DNA of 64,000 bases from Variovorax paradoxus. Its GTDB lineage: Bacteria; Pseudomonadota; Gammaproteobacteria; Burkholderiales; Burkholderiaceae_C. This document shows positions 37,860-45,873 of the stretch, one piece after another. Below the pieces are notes generated by a model that was not told the DNA's origin, ran no database searches, and saw only the letters and a program-made list of their open reading frames with translations. The stretch lies in assembly GCF_009755665.1 (NCBI RefSeq), contig NZ_CP046622.1:2480001-2544000 (forward strand), written 5' to 3'. How positions within the stretch are numbered: the stretch's first letter is position 1; every line of letters starts with the position of its first letter. A program made the position numbers and the translations under genes.

Positions 37860-39671
37860 ATGCGTTTGGCTGGACTGCACATAAAAAACTACAAATGCAT
37901 CGGCGATACCGAGCGTCGTCTTCGTATCGACGGTATCGTCGTTTTGATCGGTCAGAACAACGCTGGCAAGTCCACCATTTTGGATGCCTACGAAGCCTTC
38001 GCTTCGGCCGGCGCAGCGCGGGAACACGACGAGTTTCATCGCGAAGACCTGTCTCGACAGATCGAGATCACCGGCGTGTTCAACGAAGTGAATGCCGCAG
38101 ATGAGGATGCCGTTGGAAAGAAATGGACCTATGACGATGCCGAGTACGGCACGTGTTTGAAGGTGCGCTGGGTTTGGAGCAAGCCGGGTGAAAAGGGCTT
38201 GAAGCAGTCTTTCAATCCGGCCACCAATGCCTTTGAAGACGGTGGTATGGGTGGCTGGGATTCGCAAATTCAAAGCCGGATACCGCAGCCATTGCGCATC
38301 CGTCCGACCGAGTCAGTGGAGACGACGCAGACCAAAATTGCTGCGATGCTTAAAGACCACGTCAAGACTCGCCTGAAAGCCGATTCTTCCGCGACGAAGA
38401 ATGCGTTTGCGCAGATCGAGGCTTTGGCAAAATCGATCTTTGATGATTCCAGGGCGGCCTTTGACGACGTTGCTACGCGAATCAATGCTAGCGTGTCCAA
38501 TATTTTTCCCGGTACGGCAGTCGAACTCATTCCCAGGTCCAAAGATGCGTTGAATGAGAACATCATTGGCGCGGACTCCTACCTGAAAGTCACCACGGCC
38601 GGCGGTGGCTCCACGCCGTTGCTTCTGCAGGGCACCGGCTTGCAGCGAGCCTTACTGTGGTCGGCTTTGGCGGTGATGGCTGACAAGGGCGATGCCAAGA
38701 AGAAGCCGGCAGCGGTGGCGGCGCCCAGAATCCTGTTGATCGACGAGCCTGAAGCCTTCCTGCATCCACCGACGATTCGCAGTGCGCGTGACGCGCTCTA
38801 TGACTTCGCCACTGGCAATCCGGACTGGCAAGTCATTGCGACCACACATTCGCCGGTCTTCATCGATCTGTCCAAGAACCACACAACGATCATTCGGGTC
38901 GACGCAGACCCGACCAGCGAACACTACATCTCGACCGATTCGATTTCCTTTGACGAAGATGAGCGTACGCGGTTAAAGATGGTCCGTGCCTGCCACCCCG
39001 TAGTGAACGAGTTTTTCTTCTACAACAACATCGTGTTGGTGGAAGGCCCGACCGAGCACCTGGTGGTCGAGCACGTGGCGGGGTTGATCGGCGCGGATGT
39101 TCATGTGATCGACTGCATGGGCAAAGCCAACGTGCCCCTGTTTGCGCGGATCTTGAACCACTTCAAGGTGCCCTATGTAGCAATCCACGATGCCGACACG
39201 CCGTTCATCAGGCGCAAGGAAAAGCTGGTCAAGAGCGGTACATGGACGATCAACGAACACATCCGGAACGCGGTTGCGCAGTCCAACGGAAGTCATGTAT
39301 TCACACAGTTTCCGCATTTCGAGGGCGAGTTCTTCGGTGAGAATCTGCCGAGCGGCAAGGTAGATCGTGTGCTGGAGGCGCTAGAGAGCAAGCAGTCAAG
39401 CGAGTACCAGCACATCTTTGACACATACAGCCGAGTTCTGATGCGTGATGACGTTGTGATGACAACCACGCAGACGGCGTTCGAAACGAAGCGCGATGCC
39501 CATGTACAGTCGAATGGCCTGCAGAGTGATCCATTGTGGAGCGGGCAAGAAGGTATCGCTGCTTCGATCGTGGTGGCCCAGCAGCCTGCGGCGATTGCGG
39601 TGGCAGCGGTGAAGTCTGCGCTCCCGCTCGCAGACGTTGGACAGGCCGGCGGCGATGCTCCGCTCCAATAG
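37860..39671 (+). CDS. OLD-family ATPase/TOPRIM nuclease (GajA-like)
   Basis: A 603-aa protein. The N-terminal ABC-type ATPase has Walker A GQNNAGKST (31-39), an LQGTGLQRALL signature near residue 260, and Walker B ILLIDEPEAFLHP near 290-302, with ATTHSPVFI after it. The C-terminal TOPRIM domain shows IVLVEGPTEH near 392 (metal-binding Glu), VIDCMGKANVP near 415, and AIHDADTP near 443. This is the architecture of OLD nucleases and of GajA in Gabija. It is divergent from the helicase fusion, 171 bases away, so both may share a regulatory region. The C-terminal Ala-rich tail is unusual. Confidence 0.87.
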   Translation: MRLAGLHIKNYKCIGDTERRLRIDGIVVLIGQNNAGKSTILDAYEAFASAGAAREHDEFHREDLSRQIEITGVFNEVNAADEDAVGKKWTYDDAEYGTCLKVRWVWSKPGEKGLKQSFNPATNAFEDGGMGGWDSQIQSRIPQPLRIRPTESVETTQTKIAAMLKDHVKTRLKADSSATKNAFAQIEALAKSIFDDSRAAFDDVATRINASVSNIFPGTAVELIPRSKDALNENIIGADSYLKVTTAGGGSTPLLLQGTGLQRALLWSALAVMADKGDAKKKPAAVAAPRILLIDEPEAFLHPPTIRSARDALYDFATGNPDWQVIATTHSPVFIDLSKNHTTIIRVDADPTSEHYISTDSISFDEDERTRLKMVRACHPVVNEFFFYNNIVLVEGPTEHLVVEHVAGLIGADVHVIDCMGKANVPLFARILNHFKVPYVAIHDADTPFIRRKEKLVKSGTWTINEHIRNAVAQSNGSHVFTQFPHFEGEFFGENLPSGKVDRVLEALESKQSSEYQHIFDTYSRVLMRDDVVMTTTQTAFETKRDAHVQSNGLQSDPLWSGQEGIAASIVVAQQPAAIAVAAVKSALPLADVGQAGGDAPLQ

Positions 39672-39756
39672 GTACTGCAGGCGAACCGACCACAAATCGG
39701 CATTGGATGAACGCATTTAGAGTCACCTGACGGTCAGTCGGCGCCGGCGATGGCGC

Positions 39757-40024
39757 CTAACCAGCGATGGCTCGTCCCCACCGGATGTCCATGAGCGCCG
39801 CTTCGACTTTGGCTCGCAGCTCAGTCTGCTCTGGGTGCGGGACCTCTAGGCGGGTGATGATTCCCAACACGGCCTGGTGCGCGATAGACGCCGCAGCCTG
39901 TTGCGCGCGAATTTTCTTGCCGCCCATTGCGGTGTTGAACTCCGAAACGGCCTGATCGAATTCAGCCTGAGGGCGGCTACGGGGTCGACCGGAGCTTGGT
40001 TCGTCATCGGCTCTGAAGGGTGCT
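39757..40024 (-). pseudogene. Small decayed coding fragment
   Basis: A frame read on the minus strand to a TAG at 39757-39759 gives a well-formed polar sequence with RPQAEFDQAVSEFNTAMGGK and EQTELRAKVEAALMDIRWGR. It has no good start in frame. An ATG at about 40009 begins MTNQAPVDPVAAL in a neighbouring frame, which would fit a one-base frameshift near 39975. The family is not recognised. Called a fragment because of the missing start. Confidence 0.35.
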
Positions 40025-40231
40025 GTCTAAGTCACGGGCACTCCGCAAGACACCATAGAGATGAAGCGCGCCCAACGTCGAGGCGTTTGGGGACAAAAGC
40101 TCTGAAAGTTCAGCCTCGCTCAGCGCGAGCTTGGCGCCTAGGCTGCCGACAACGTCGGAGATGCGGACCTCGCCGGCGGCAGACTCTTTGAGTACGGGGA
40201 GCATCAGTGACTGAAAGTCTAGAATCGCCAT
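40004..40231 (-). pseudogene. mrr: Mrr restriction endonuclease, N-terminal remnant
   Basis: From the ATG at 40231 the product MAILDFQSLMLPVLKESAAG followed by EVRISDVVGSLGAKLALSEAELSELL matches the Mrr N-terminal winged-helix domain closely. After the SELL residues (near base 40090) the expected PSGxQxxFxNRxxWAK block is missing and an unrelated tail runs to a stop at 40004. The catalytic PD-(D/E)xK domain is absent. A modification-dependent restriction gene was therefore truncated here. Confidence 0.65.
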
Positions 40232-40598
40232 AGGTTGGTCGCCTGGTTGCTTTTTTGGCAGAGGATTCCATGGGGTGCTCCGGACGTTCTTGATCGGAAG
40301 GCAATTGGCTCGCGTGGTCAACGGCCATAGGTACGCAGCCTAGGCCCATTACCGAGGCCGACGTGCAGTCGCTGAAACTCTATCTCCACAACCCAGCTGG
40401 AGCACGTGCGCAAGGTCGACGAAGAGATTCTCGATTTCTACAGCAAGGCTGCGTCGCATCGTTCCCCGACGGGGTCAAGCGTGTTGCTTCAACGACTGCT
40501 CGCGACGCGAATACATGGCTGGGGCGCTCTGAGAGCGAAGGGCTTTGACTGTGAAGAATCTGCGTCTGTCGAACGGGCAGACCTCTTCATCGCACTTC
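40232..40598. other. Intergenic stretch with a possible gene scrap
   Basis: No intact gene. On the + strand, around 40386-40450, one frame reads TTQLEHVRKVDEEILDFYSK, which looks like coding sequence of helical type, then loses character. It is probably debris from a lost gene. No promoter or terminator was singled out. Confidence 0.3.
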
Positions 40599-40952
40599 TT
40601 ATTTAGTGCCGAGAGTCTTTCCTCGGGGCAACGAGTTTGAAGAGAACGCGGTGAGCCCGAGACTTGCGATCTCTCCTGCCACCACTTCTTGAAGTTTGCC
40701 GATTTCCTCGGGCGACGGTGAACTCGCGTAGGCGAGCGTGAGCACGGTCAACGGGTGCAGGCCTAGAACCCGAACGAGGGCATCGATCTTCGTGAGCGTG
40801 GGAACGTTGACGCCCCTCTCAAGAATACTGACATAAGTTCGAGATGAGACCGTGTCGAATGCCTCCTGCGGGATGCCTATCGCGACCCGCGCTGCTCGAA
40901 AAGCACGCGGAAAATTGGGCGGCGGAATAGGAGGAGCACGGCGGCTTGGCAC
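40599..40952 (-). CDS. XRE-family HTH regulator
   Basis: A 117-aa DNA-binding protein. A single helix-turn-helix domain covers residues about 14-72: FRAARVAIGIPQEAFDTVSS, then RTYVSILERGVNVPTLTKID and ALVRVLGLHPLTVL, the standard XRE layout. The C-terminal 40 residues are helical. The start is GTG at 40952 and its ribosome site is weak, so the exact start is uncertain. It sits near the mobilisation genes and is divergent from the cupin-type regulator at 41080. Likely a repressor of island genes (inference). Confidence 0.75.
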   Translation of the reverse strand: MPSRRAPPIPPPNFPRAFRAARVAIGIPQEAFDTVSSRTYVSILERGVNVPTLTKIDALVRVLGLHPLTVLTLAYASSPSPEEIGKLQEVVAGEIASLGLTAFSSNSLPRGKTLGTK

Positions 40953-41079
40953 CGCTCAATTGCCCCATATAGAATGGCATAGAGCTACAAAGTATATGAC
41001 GAGTTAATGAGTGCCGAGCTCGTCGTCTGATGCTTTGTGCAGGTGCGCTAACTGACCGTTCTTATGTGCGAGATTCAAG

Positions 41080-41751
41080 ATGGCCCATAGAGTGCTTGCT
41101 TCGCCGCTGCCGACAGCTCGGCCGTTGCGCCTGCCGGTTTCGGTGACCCGTGTCAGGTCGCGGCGACCCGCCCCTGTCGTGCGCAGCTTGTCAGCGGCGC
41201 GCATCGGCGCACAGGTGAGGGCGCTGCGCATGGCGGCAGAGGTGTCTGGCGGCGAACTGGCCAAAACCTCGGGAGTTTCTGCCTCGATGCTTTCTCGCAT
41301 CGAGCGTGGTTTAGTCTCGCCTTCGGTGGAGACGTTGGAGCGCCTCGCGCAGGGGCTGCACGTGCCGACGTCGCGCTTCTTTGGGGATCAGGCTCGTCGC
41401 ACGGACTTCTGCCATGTGCGCGCGGGACAGGGCGTCGTCGTGGATCGCGTCGGTGCGGTTTCCGACTACCGCTACGAACTGCTGGGCCACCTACTGTCGG
41501 GCAACCTGTTCGTAGAGCCTTACCTGGTCACATTGCTGCCCGATGCCGATCCCTACGTGACCTTCCAGCATCCCGGCCTCAAGTTCCTGTACTTCCTGTC
41601 CGGGGAGGTCAGCTACCGTTACGGCGGCAGGACCGCGGAGGTGAGAGCAGGGGACTCGCTGCTGTTCGATGCGAACGCACTGCATGGCATCGAGGCTATT
41701 CAGAACGGGCCGGTATCGTACCTGTCGGTGGTGTTCACGCTGCGAGAGTAG
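41080..41751 (+). CDS. XRE-cupin transcriptional regulator
   Basis: A 223-aa regulator. A basic, Pro/Arg-rich leader of about 35 residues precedes an XRE helix-turn-helix (RIGAQVRALRMAAEVSGGEL, then KTSGVSASMLSRIERGLVSP and SVETLERLAQGLHVPTSRFF). A C-terminal cupin_2 domain spans about 135-220, with LYFLSGEVSYRYGGRTAEVR and AGDSLLFDANALHGIEAI. XRE-cupin proteins usually sense a small metabolite and control adjacent catabolic or transport genes. None lies beside it here. The basic leader may be over-extended, since later in-frame starts exist. Confidence 0.83.
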   Translation: MAHRVLASPLPTARPLRLPVSVTRVRSRRPAPVVRSLSAARIGAQVRALRMAAEVSGGELAKTSGVSASMLSRIERGLVSPSVETLERLAQGLHVPTSRFFGDQARRTDFCHVRAGQGVVVDRVGAVSDYRYELLGHLLSGNLFVEPYLVTLLPDADPYVTFQHPGLKFLYFLSGEVSYRYGGRTAEVRAGDSLLFDANALHGIEAIQNGPVSYLSVVFTLRE

Positions 41752-41854
41752 GCTGTTCTTGGCGGCATTGCCGCGTAGCGGGGGCGACGCCGATGCCCGT
41801 TCGACGGTTCCCCGAATTCGCTGCGTGCCGGATTCACCTCTCTGTCTGGCTGTA

Positions 41855-41888
41855 TTTCTCGGTGTTCGGCATGCCGAACACCGAGAAA
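41855..41888. repeat. 34-bp perfect palindrome with core GTTCGGCATGCCGAAC
   Basis: The 34 bases from TTTCTCGGTG to CACCGAGAAA are a perfect inverted repeat with no spacer. The central 16 bases recur at 42183-42198 and, with two central changes, at 42776-42791. It lies about 100 bases after the XRE-cupin gene and about 470 bases before mobC. Full symmetry suggests a binding site for a dimeric protein or an extrudable cruciform. Confidence 0.9.
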
Positions 41889-42180
41889 GCCTCGAACGAG
41901 TATCGACAGCGGCGGTCTTCCTGTTGATGGAGTGGTAAGGAATGTGATGCAGCGGCCGCGTGGGCTCGCTCTGCAATCGGGATGGATGTACGGCTGCGGG
42001 GGCTTGGACGCTTTGGCCGCAGGACCAGTTCGAAACTTGGTGGGCAAAGTCCTTGCGTGGCAATGCGGGCTGAAGGCATGCAGATCGTGGTTCGCACGCG
42101 GGCAACGCTCGGACGGGGCGAGGTCGTTCGGGTTGCTCGCGAGTTCATTGCGCGCTGGGCTGCTGTGCCTGTCGCCATCG

Positions 42181-42200
42181 ATGTTCGGCATGCCGAACAT
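42181..42200. repeat. 20-bp perfect palindrome, second copy of the core
   Basis: ATGTTCGGCATGCCGAACAT is perfectly symmetrical and shares its 16-base core with the palindrome at 41855-41888. It lies 156 bases before the mobC start. Spacing and repetition point to a protein-binding site for relaxosome assembly or autoregulation. Confidence 0.88.
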
Positions 42201-42356
42201 TAATGGCGGTCTTCGAGCTGTCGATCGACGGCAACGCTCCGGAGCCGCGAAACGGCGAGGTGAGCTCGACGGTGGAATTCCGAGGGCAAAGTCCTTGTGC
42301 GGCTATGAGGGCAGGATAGACTGACGTCAGACATTGTTTACGGCCAGCGCGTTGCA

Positions 42357-42938
42357 ATGACCAAGACCTCTCGACCCAGCCGCGTGATAGGTACCCGGGT
42401 GTCACCCGACACGAAGGCGCGCTTCGCCGCGCTGGCCGCTCGGCATCACCTCAGTGCGTCGAATCTGCTCGCGAAGATGGTCGAGGAAGTGCTCAAGACC
42501 AACGGCGAGAGCTCGCCGGGCTCGGCCGGACAGCGATCCCCCAAAGCATTGGAAAGCGGCGCTGGCGTGACGGACCGCATCACGCTGCGGCTTCGCCAAG
42601 GCGATCGAGCCTTGGCGGCGCGGCGAGCCCGTGCACGCGGGATGAAGACAGGCAGCTACTTGGCCCTCCTAATCCACAACCATGTCCGTGCCGCGGCCGT
42701 GCTGCCGCCCAACGAACTGGATCAGATCAAAGTGATCAACGCTCAGTTGGCCGCGCTGGGGCGACAGCTTCGGATGTTCGGCGTGCCGAACACTTGGTTG
42801 GCGCCAACGGCATCGGATCTCAGCGAAGCGATTGCATCGGTCCGGCGGGACGTCGAGGCGGCACGCGAAGCCACGGCGGCCGTCGTGCGCCGCGACCTCA
42901 TCAGCTGGGAGACCAGCGGCGAGAGGGCCCATGCCTGA
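42357..42938 (+). CDS. mobC: MobC-like mobilisation accessory protein
   Basis: A 193-aa basic protein. The N-terminal 50 residues read as a ribbon-helix-helix DNA-binding fold (VIGTRVSPDTKARFAALAAR then HHLSASNLLAKMVEEVL). A second similar unit, DRITLRLRQGDRALAARRAR, begins near residue 72 and leads into the MobC-type LNQIKVINAQLAALGRQL-like helix (here ELDQIKVINAQLAALGRQLR). MobC proteins bind oriT next to the nick and help the relaxase. It overlaps the relaxase gene by 8 bases, so the two are coupled. Confidence 0.78.
   Translation: MTKTSRPSRVIGTRVSPDTKARFAALAARHHLSASNLLAKMVEEVLKTNGESSPGSAGQRSPKALESGAGVTDRITLRLRQGDRALAARRARARGMKTGSYLALLIHNHVRAAAVLPPNELDQIKVINAQLAALGRQLRMFGVPNTWLAPTASDLSEAIASVRRDVEAAREATAAVVRRDLISWETSGERAHA
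42776..42791. repeat. Third, imperfect copy of the palindrome, inside mobC
   Basis: GTTCGGCGTGCCGAAC lies within the mobC coding region and encodes FGVPN near residue 141. It differs from the perfect core GTTCGGCATGCCGAAC at one central base. Its presence inside the gene suggests either an intragenic operator or a mobile palindromic unit that landed in frame. Confidence 0.8.
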
Positions 42939-44037
42939 GCACGCGGTGCGCGCGCATCGAATCGGCATTGGCGCGGCCCATTCGTCGCGCGACTTGGCGC
43001 TGGACATCGTGAGCTACGGTCGGCGGGGACCGGGTGGCCAGCTGCGCCTCGGCGCCGACCAGATCGCGCAGATCCAGCGCACGGTGGGGCGTACGCCCGA
43101 GGTGATGGTGAAAGTCTCCGGCGGCGGACGGGATATCGGCGGCGTCGAGGCGCACCTGCGCTACATCGGCCGCCACGGCAAGCTGCCGATCGAAACCGAC
43201 GAGGGGCTGACGCCGCAGGGAAGGGGTGCAGCCAGGGAGATCACGGCCGACTGGCAGCTGGAGCTTTGCAGAAGCCAGTACAAGCCGAAACCCGTTCAGG
43301 GGCAGAAAGACACGCGTGCGAAGCTGGTCCACAACATCGTCCTGTCCATGCCCGCTGGCACGCCGCCGGACAAGGTGCTCGCGGCGGCACGCGTCTTCAC
43401 GCGGGAGAACTTCGCGCTGCAATATCGCTACGCCATGGTGCTGCACACCGACCAAGCGCACCCGCATGTGCACCTGGTGGTCAAGTGCGAGCATGAGTTC
43501 GAACCTGGCAAGCGTCTCTACATCCGCAAGCACACGCTGCGTCAATGGCGCGAGCAGTTCGCCGCGCTGATGCGCGAGCAGGGCGTGGCGGCCAACGCGA
43601 CGCCGCGACAGGTACGAGGGCAGATCCGCAAGCCTTACAAGGATGCGATGCATCATAGGCTGCGTGCAATTCGGGCCTTCGCGCAGTTGCCAATCGCAGA
43701 GCGCGATGGACGGCGTGCGCCGAAGCCTTCCACGGCGATGCGCGCGAAATTGGAAAAGGTGTTGGGGGACCTGAAGGCCGGCCAAGTCGGTTCGGAGGCG
43801 GGTCAGGTAAAAATGCTAGATACGCGGCAAGAGGTGTTGGCGGATTGGCAAGCGACGGCGGACATGCTGAGGAAACAAGGCGAAGCGGGATTGGCGGCGC
43901 AGGTGGATCACTTCAGTGCGCGAATGCCCGAGGTGCAGACCGACGATCTGCGGTTGGCTGAACGCTGGACAGACGCAGAAATGAACCGGACGCCGGGGCG
44001 CACGGACTTCAAATTCTTCGAGCCGAAAGTTCGATGA
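42931..44037 (+). CDS. Relaxase (VirD2/MobA-like, HUH type)
   Basis: A 368-aa relaxase. The metal-binding histidine cluster is HTDQAHPHVH with His177, His179 and His181, preceded by His172 and Asp174, the HUH-type third motif. The VEAHLRYIGRHGKLPIETDE stretch precedes it, and LVHNIVLSMPAGTPPDKVL is also typical. The catalytic tyrosine is probably in one of the N-terminal SYGRRG or RYIGR regions. Length is short compared with plasmid relaxases that carry a primase. ATG at 42931 has GAGAGGG before it and overlaps mobC by 8 bases. There is no coupling protein or conjugation pilus gene in the window, so it would need a helper. Confidence 0.83.
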   Translation: MPEHAVRAHRIGIGAAHSSRDLALDIVSYGRRGPGGQLRLGADQIAQIQRTVGRTPEVMVKVSGGGRDIGGVEAHLRYIGRHGKLPIETDEGLTPQGRGAAREITADWQLELCRSQYKPKPVQGQKDTRAKLVHNIVLSMPAGTPPDKVLAAARVFTRENFALQYRYAMVLHTDQAHPHVHLVVKCEHEFEPGKRLYIRKHTLRQWREQFAALMREQGVAANATPRQVRGQIRKPYKDAMHHRLRAIRAFAQLPIAERDGRRAPKPSTAMRAKLEKVLGDLKAGQVGSEAGQVKMLDTRQEVLADWQATADMLRKQGEAGLAAQVDHFSARMPEVQTDDLRLAERWTDAEMNRTPGRTDFKFFEPKVR

Positions 44038-44229
44038 AACTGTTGCGCGTCATGACTGGCAGCCCTTGCATGTCGCGAGCGAACAAGATCGATCCCGCCT
44101 TCCGACAGGCGACCACCGGTGGTGCTCTGAAGCGGGACGTTTGGTAACGGTGTATCACGACTTGATCCCGGCGGGGCCAACAGCGCGGGCGAGGCCAGCT
44201 ACATCTACCTGCCGACGGCGAACGGGCCG

Positions 44230-45129
44230 ATGCCGATTGCGGCCGTGATCAACGGCGCCACCTATGCGGTGCACAGCGACCACCTGAACACGTCGAGACG
44301 CCTGAGCAACGACAGCGGGCAAGCCGTCTGGCAGTGGAGCTACAGCGCGTTCGGAGAGGACAAGCCGACGATTGCGAAGAACCGGTTCGCGAACATGGAC
44401 ACGACACCGAACCCGGACACTACTAGCGTCTCGGAAGTGAAATTCAACCTGAGGTACCCGGGGCAGTATGCGGATGAGGAGTCGGGACTCTTCTACAACT
44501 ACTTCAGAACCTATGACGCGAGGGTGGGGCGCTACAGCCAGCCAGATCCAATTGGTCTGAACGGCGGGTGGAACCGATTCGGGTATGTGGAAGCCGATCC
44601 TTTGCAGTTCACCGACCCATTTGGGCTGGAGAAATTGAATCTGATCAATGGACGGTCAGTATGGAGTTCCAATTCTCAGGCCATGTTGCAAGCCAGCAGG
44701 TTTCCCGATCGGCGTGGTGAGTTGCTGATATTTGGTCGCGCTGACAGCAAATCGATAGCCCATGACAGAGATGGTGGCCTACTCAGCGACAATCGAAAAA
44801 GCCTTGATGCCGAGGCTCTGGCGAGACTCATCCGAGGAAGCGGAAAGTGGAAAGATGGCATGCCGATTACCATTTACGGGTGCAACGCTGCCACTGGCCC
44901 GGATCCACTCGCTGAACGGCTCAGCAAGATTCTGAACACGCGGGTAGGCGGCTTCGGCGACACCCTCATCCTTCATGGCGGCGGAAAAACCAACCCGGTA
45001 AAACCAATCATGTTCACCCATGAAAAGCTTACTCTCAATACTCGTTTTGCTTTTTTCTGTGAACGTTTGCGCTGGGCCGATGAATGGAGGTGCGAACTGT
45101 CAGGACATAGTGACTATATCCAAGGGTGA
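44230..45129 (+). CDS. Orphan RHS C-terminal tip with toxin-like end
   Basis: The RHS core end is clear: HSDHLNTSRRLSNDSGQAVW, then RYPGQYADEESGLFYNYFR, YDARVGRYSQPDPIGLNGGW, and the cut-site-like YVEADPLQFTDPFGLEKLN at residue about 135. The C-terminal 160 residues differ and include GKWKDGMPITIYGCNAATGP and ERLSKILNTRVGGFGDTLIL, which hint at a cysteine-peptidase-like fold. The frame is open only from 44131, just after a stop, and lacks nearly all RHS repeats, so this is a displaced tip, not a whole gene. The toxin reading frame overlaps the next gene by 110 bases. Confidence 0.7.
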   Translation: MPIAAVINGATYAVHSDHLNTSRRLSNDSGQAVWQWSYSAFGEDKPTIAKNRFANMDTTPNPDTTSVSEVKFNLRYPGQYADEESGLFYNYFRTYDARVGRYSQPDPIGLNGGWNRFGYVEADPLQFTDPFGLEKLNLINGRSVWSSNSQAMLQASRFPDRRGELLIFGRADSKSIAHDRDGGLLSDNRKSLDAEALARLIRGSGKWKDGMPITIYGCNAATGPDPLAERLSKILNTRVGGFGDTLILHGGGKTNPVKPIMFTHEKLTLNTRFAFFCERLRWADEWRCELSGHSDYIQG

Positions 45130-45493
45130 AGTTTATCTGGATGGAGGATCCTTAAGAGTTGATGGCTTGGATAGATGCCTGCAAGAGTTTTCATTGAAGG
45201 TGGATAACTCACTAGAGCGCGAAAGGAAAGTTGGCTATCCAAAAATCGTCTTAAATGGGATGGAAATAAAACGTTACAGTGACATGGAACACCAACTTTT
45301 TGAGCTTCTGGATAGAGCTGTATTGCGCAGAATAAGCCCCCTATCAATAAAGAAGTTCAAAAAGAGGATGGCTGATGATTTCGACAACGAAGAAGCCAGA
45401 AATACCGCTGTGCTTTTGGGGGCAATAGAATATCTTTGTCGGCGGCAAGGGCATGAGAACCCGATGCGCCCTTGCGCGAAGTATCTAAGGTGA
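45020..45493 (+). CDS. Small exported protein, candidate immunity protein
   Basis: A 157-aa protein with a Sec signal peptide (MKSLLSILVLLFSVNVCAGP, cleavage near CAG-PMN). The mature part has three to four Cys (ANCQDIV, LDRCLQEF, EYLCRRQGHENPMRPCAKYL), so it is likely disulfide-bonded in the periplasm. Immunity genes normally follow an RHS toxin tip. The AT-rich codon use and position fit this. It overlaps the toxin gene by 110 bases in another frame. No family recognised. A periplasmic immunity would imply a periplasm-acting toxin. Confidence 0.6.
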   Translation: MKSLLSILVLLFSVNVCAGPMNGGANCQDIVTISKGEVYLDGGSLRVDGLDRCLQEFSLKVDNSLERERKVGYPKIVLNGMEIKRYSDMEHQLFELLDRAVLRRISPLSIKKFKKRMADDFDNEEARNTAVLLGAIEYLCRRQGHENPMRPCAKYLR

Positions 45494-45873
45494 AAAATCG
45501 TCTCGATTACCAACTTGGCCTGGGAGTGAAGGAACGCTCTTCCTGGGCTTAAACATCTTGTACGGCTGTCGGCCGTAACCGGACCTTGAAACGCGCTTTC
45601 TTGATGACGAACCTTAAGCCGCAGTCGCTTCCGCCAAATTGGGTGTTTCTCGCCAAAGACGAGGCTCGCCGCATCTCCGAAGAGCTGACCCGTGAGGTCT
45701 GTAGTGCTCATCGGCTGCACGGTCCGCCGTGCACGCGCGCTCCCGCCTGGCTATTCACGCAAAGAGGAGTGGCAACCTCGCCTTGGGCTTTTCCGCTGGG
45801 GTGGGACTATCGCGCCTCAGCATAAAAGTTCCGCTGAATGACCATTTCGCACAGTCGGGGGCACCAAAATAAT
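45494..45873. other. Gap with a coding scrap
   Basis: At 45586-45720 a + strand frame gives PQSLPPNWVFLAKDEARRIS followed by EELTREVCSAHRLHG, which reads like protein, but it ends in low-quality sequence and has no family match that I can name. It may be the start of a broken immunity-type gene. Nothing else is visible. Confidence 0.3.

Larger units (their letters stand above)
41752..42356. promoter_or_regulatory. Palindrome-rich region upstream of mobC, candidate oriT or operator zone
   Basis: No gene is evident. The region holds two perfect palindromes sharing the core GTTCGGCATGCCGAAC (listed separately) and lies directly before the mobC-relaxase operon. Relaxase operons usually have their origin of transfer immediately upstream, with inverted repeats bound by MobC-type proteins. 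A nick site could not be recognised by eye. oriT is inferred from position only. Confidence 0.4.

Noticed and set aside
41700..42200. Small open frames containing the MFGMPN string.
   Set aside because: They are open because the palindromes read as FGMPN-type codons on both strands; no start signals or family features.
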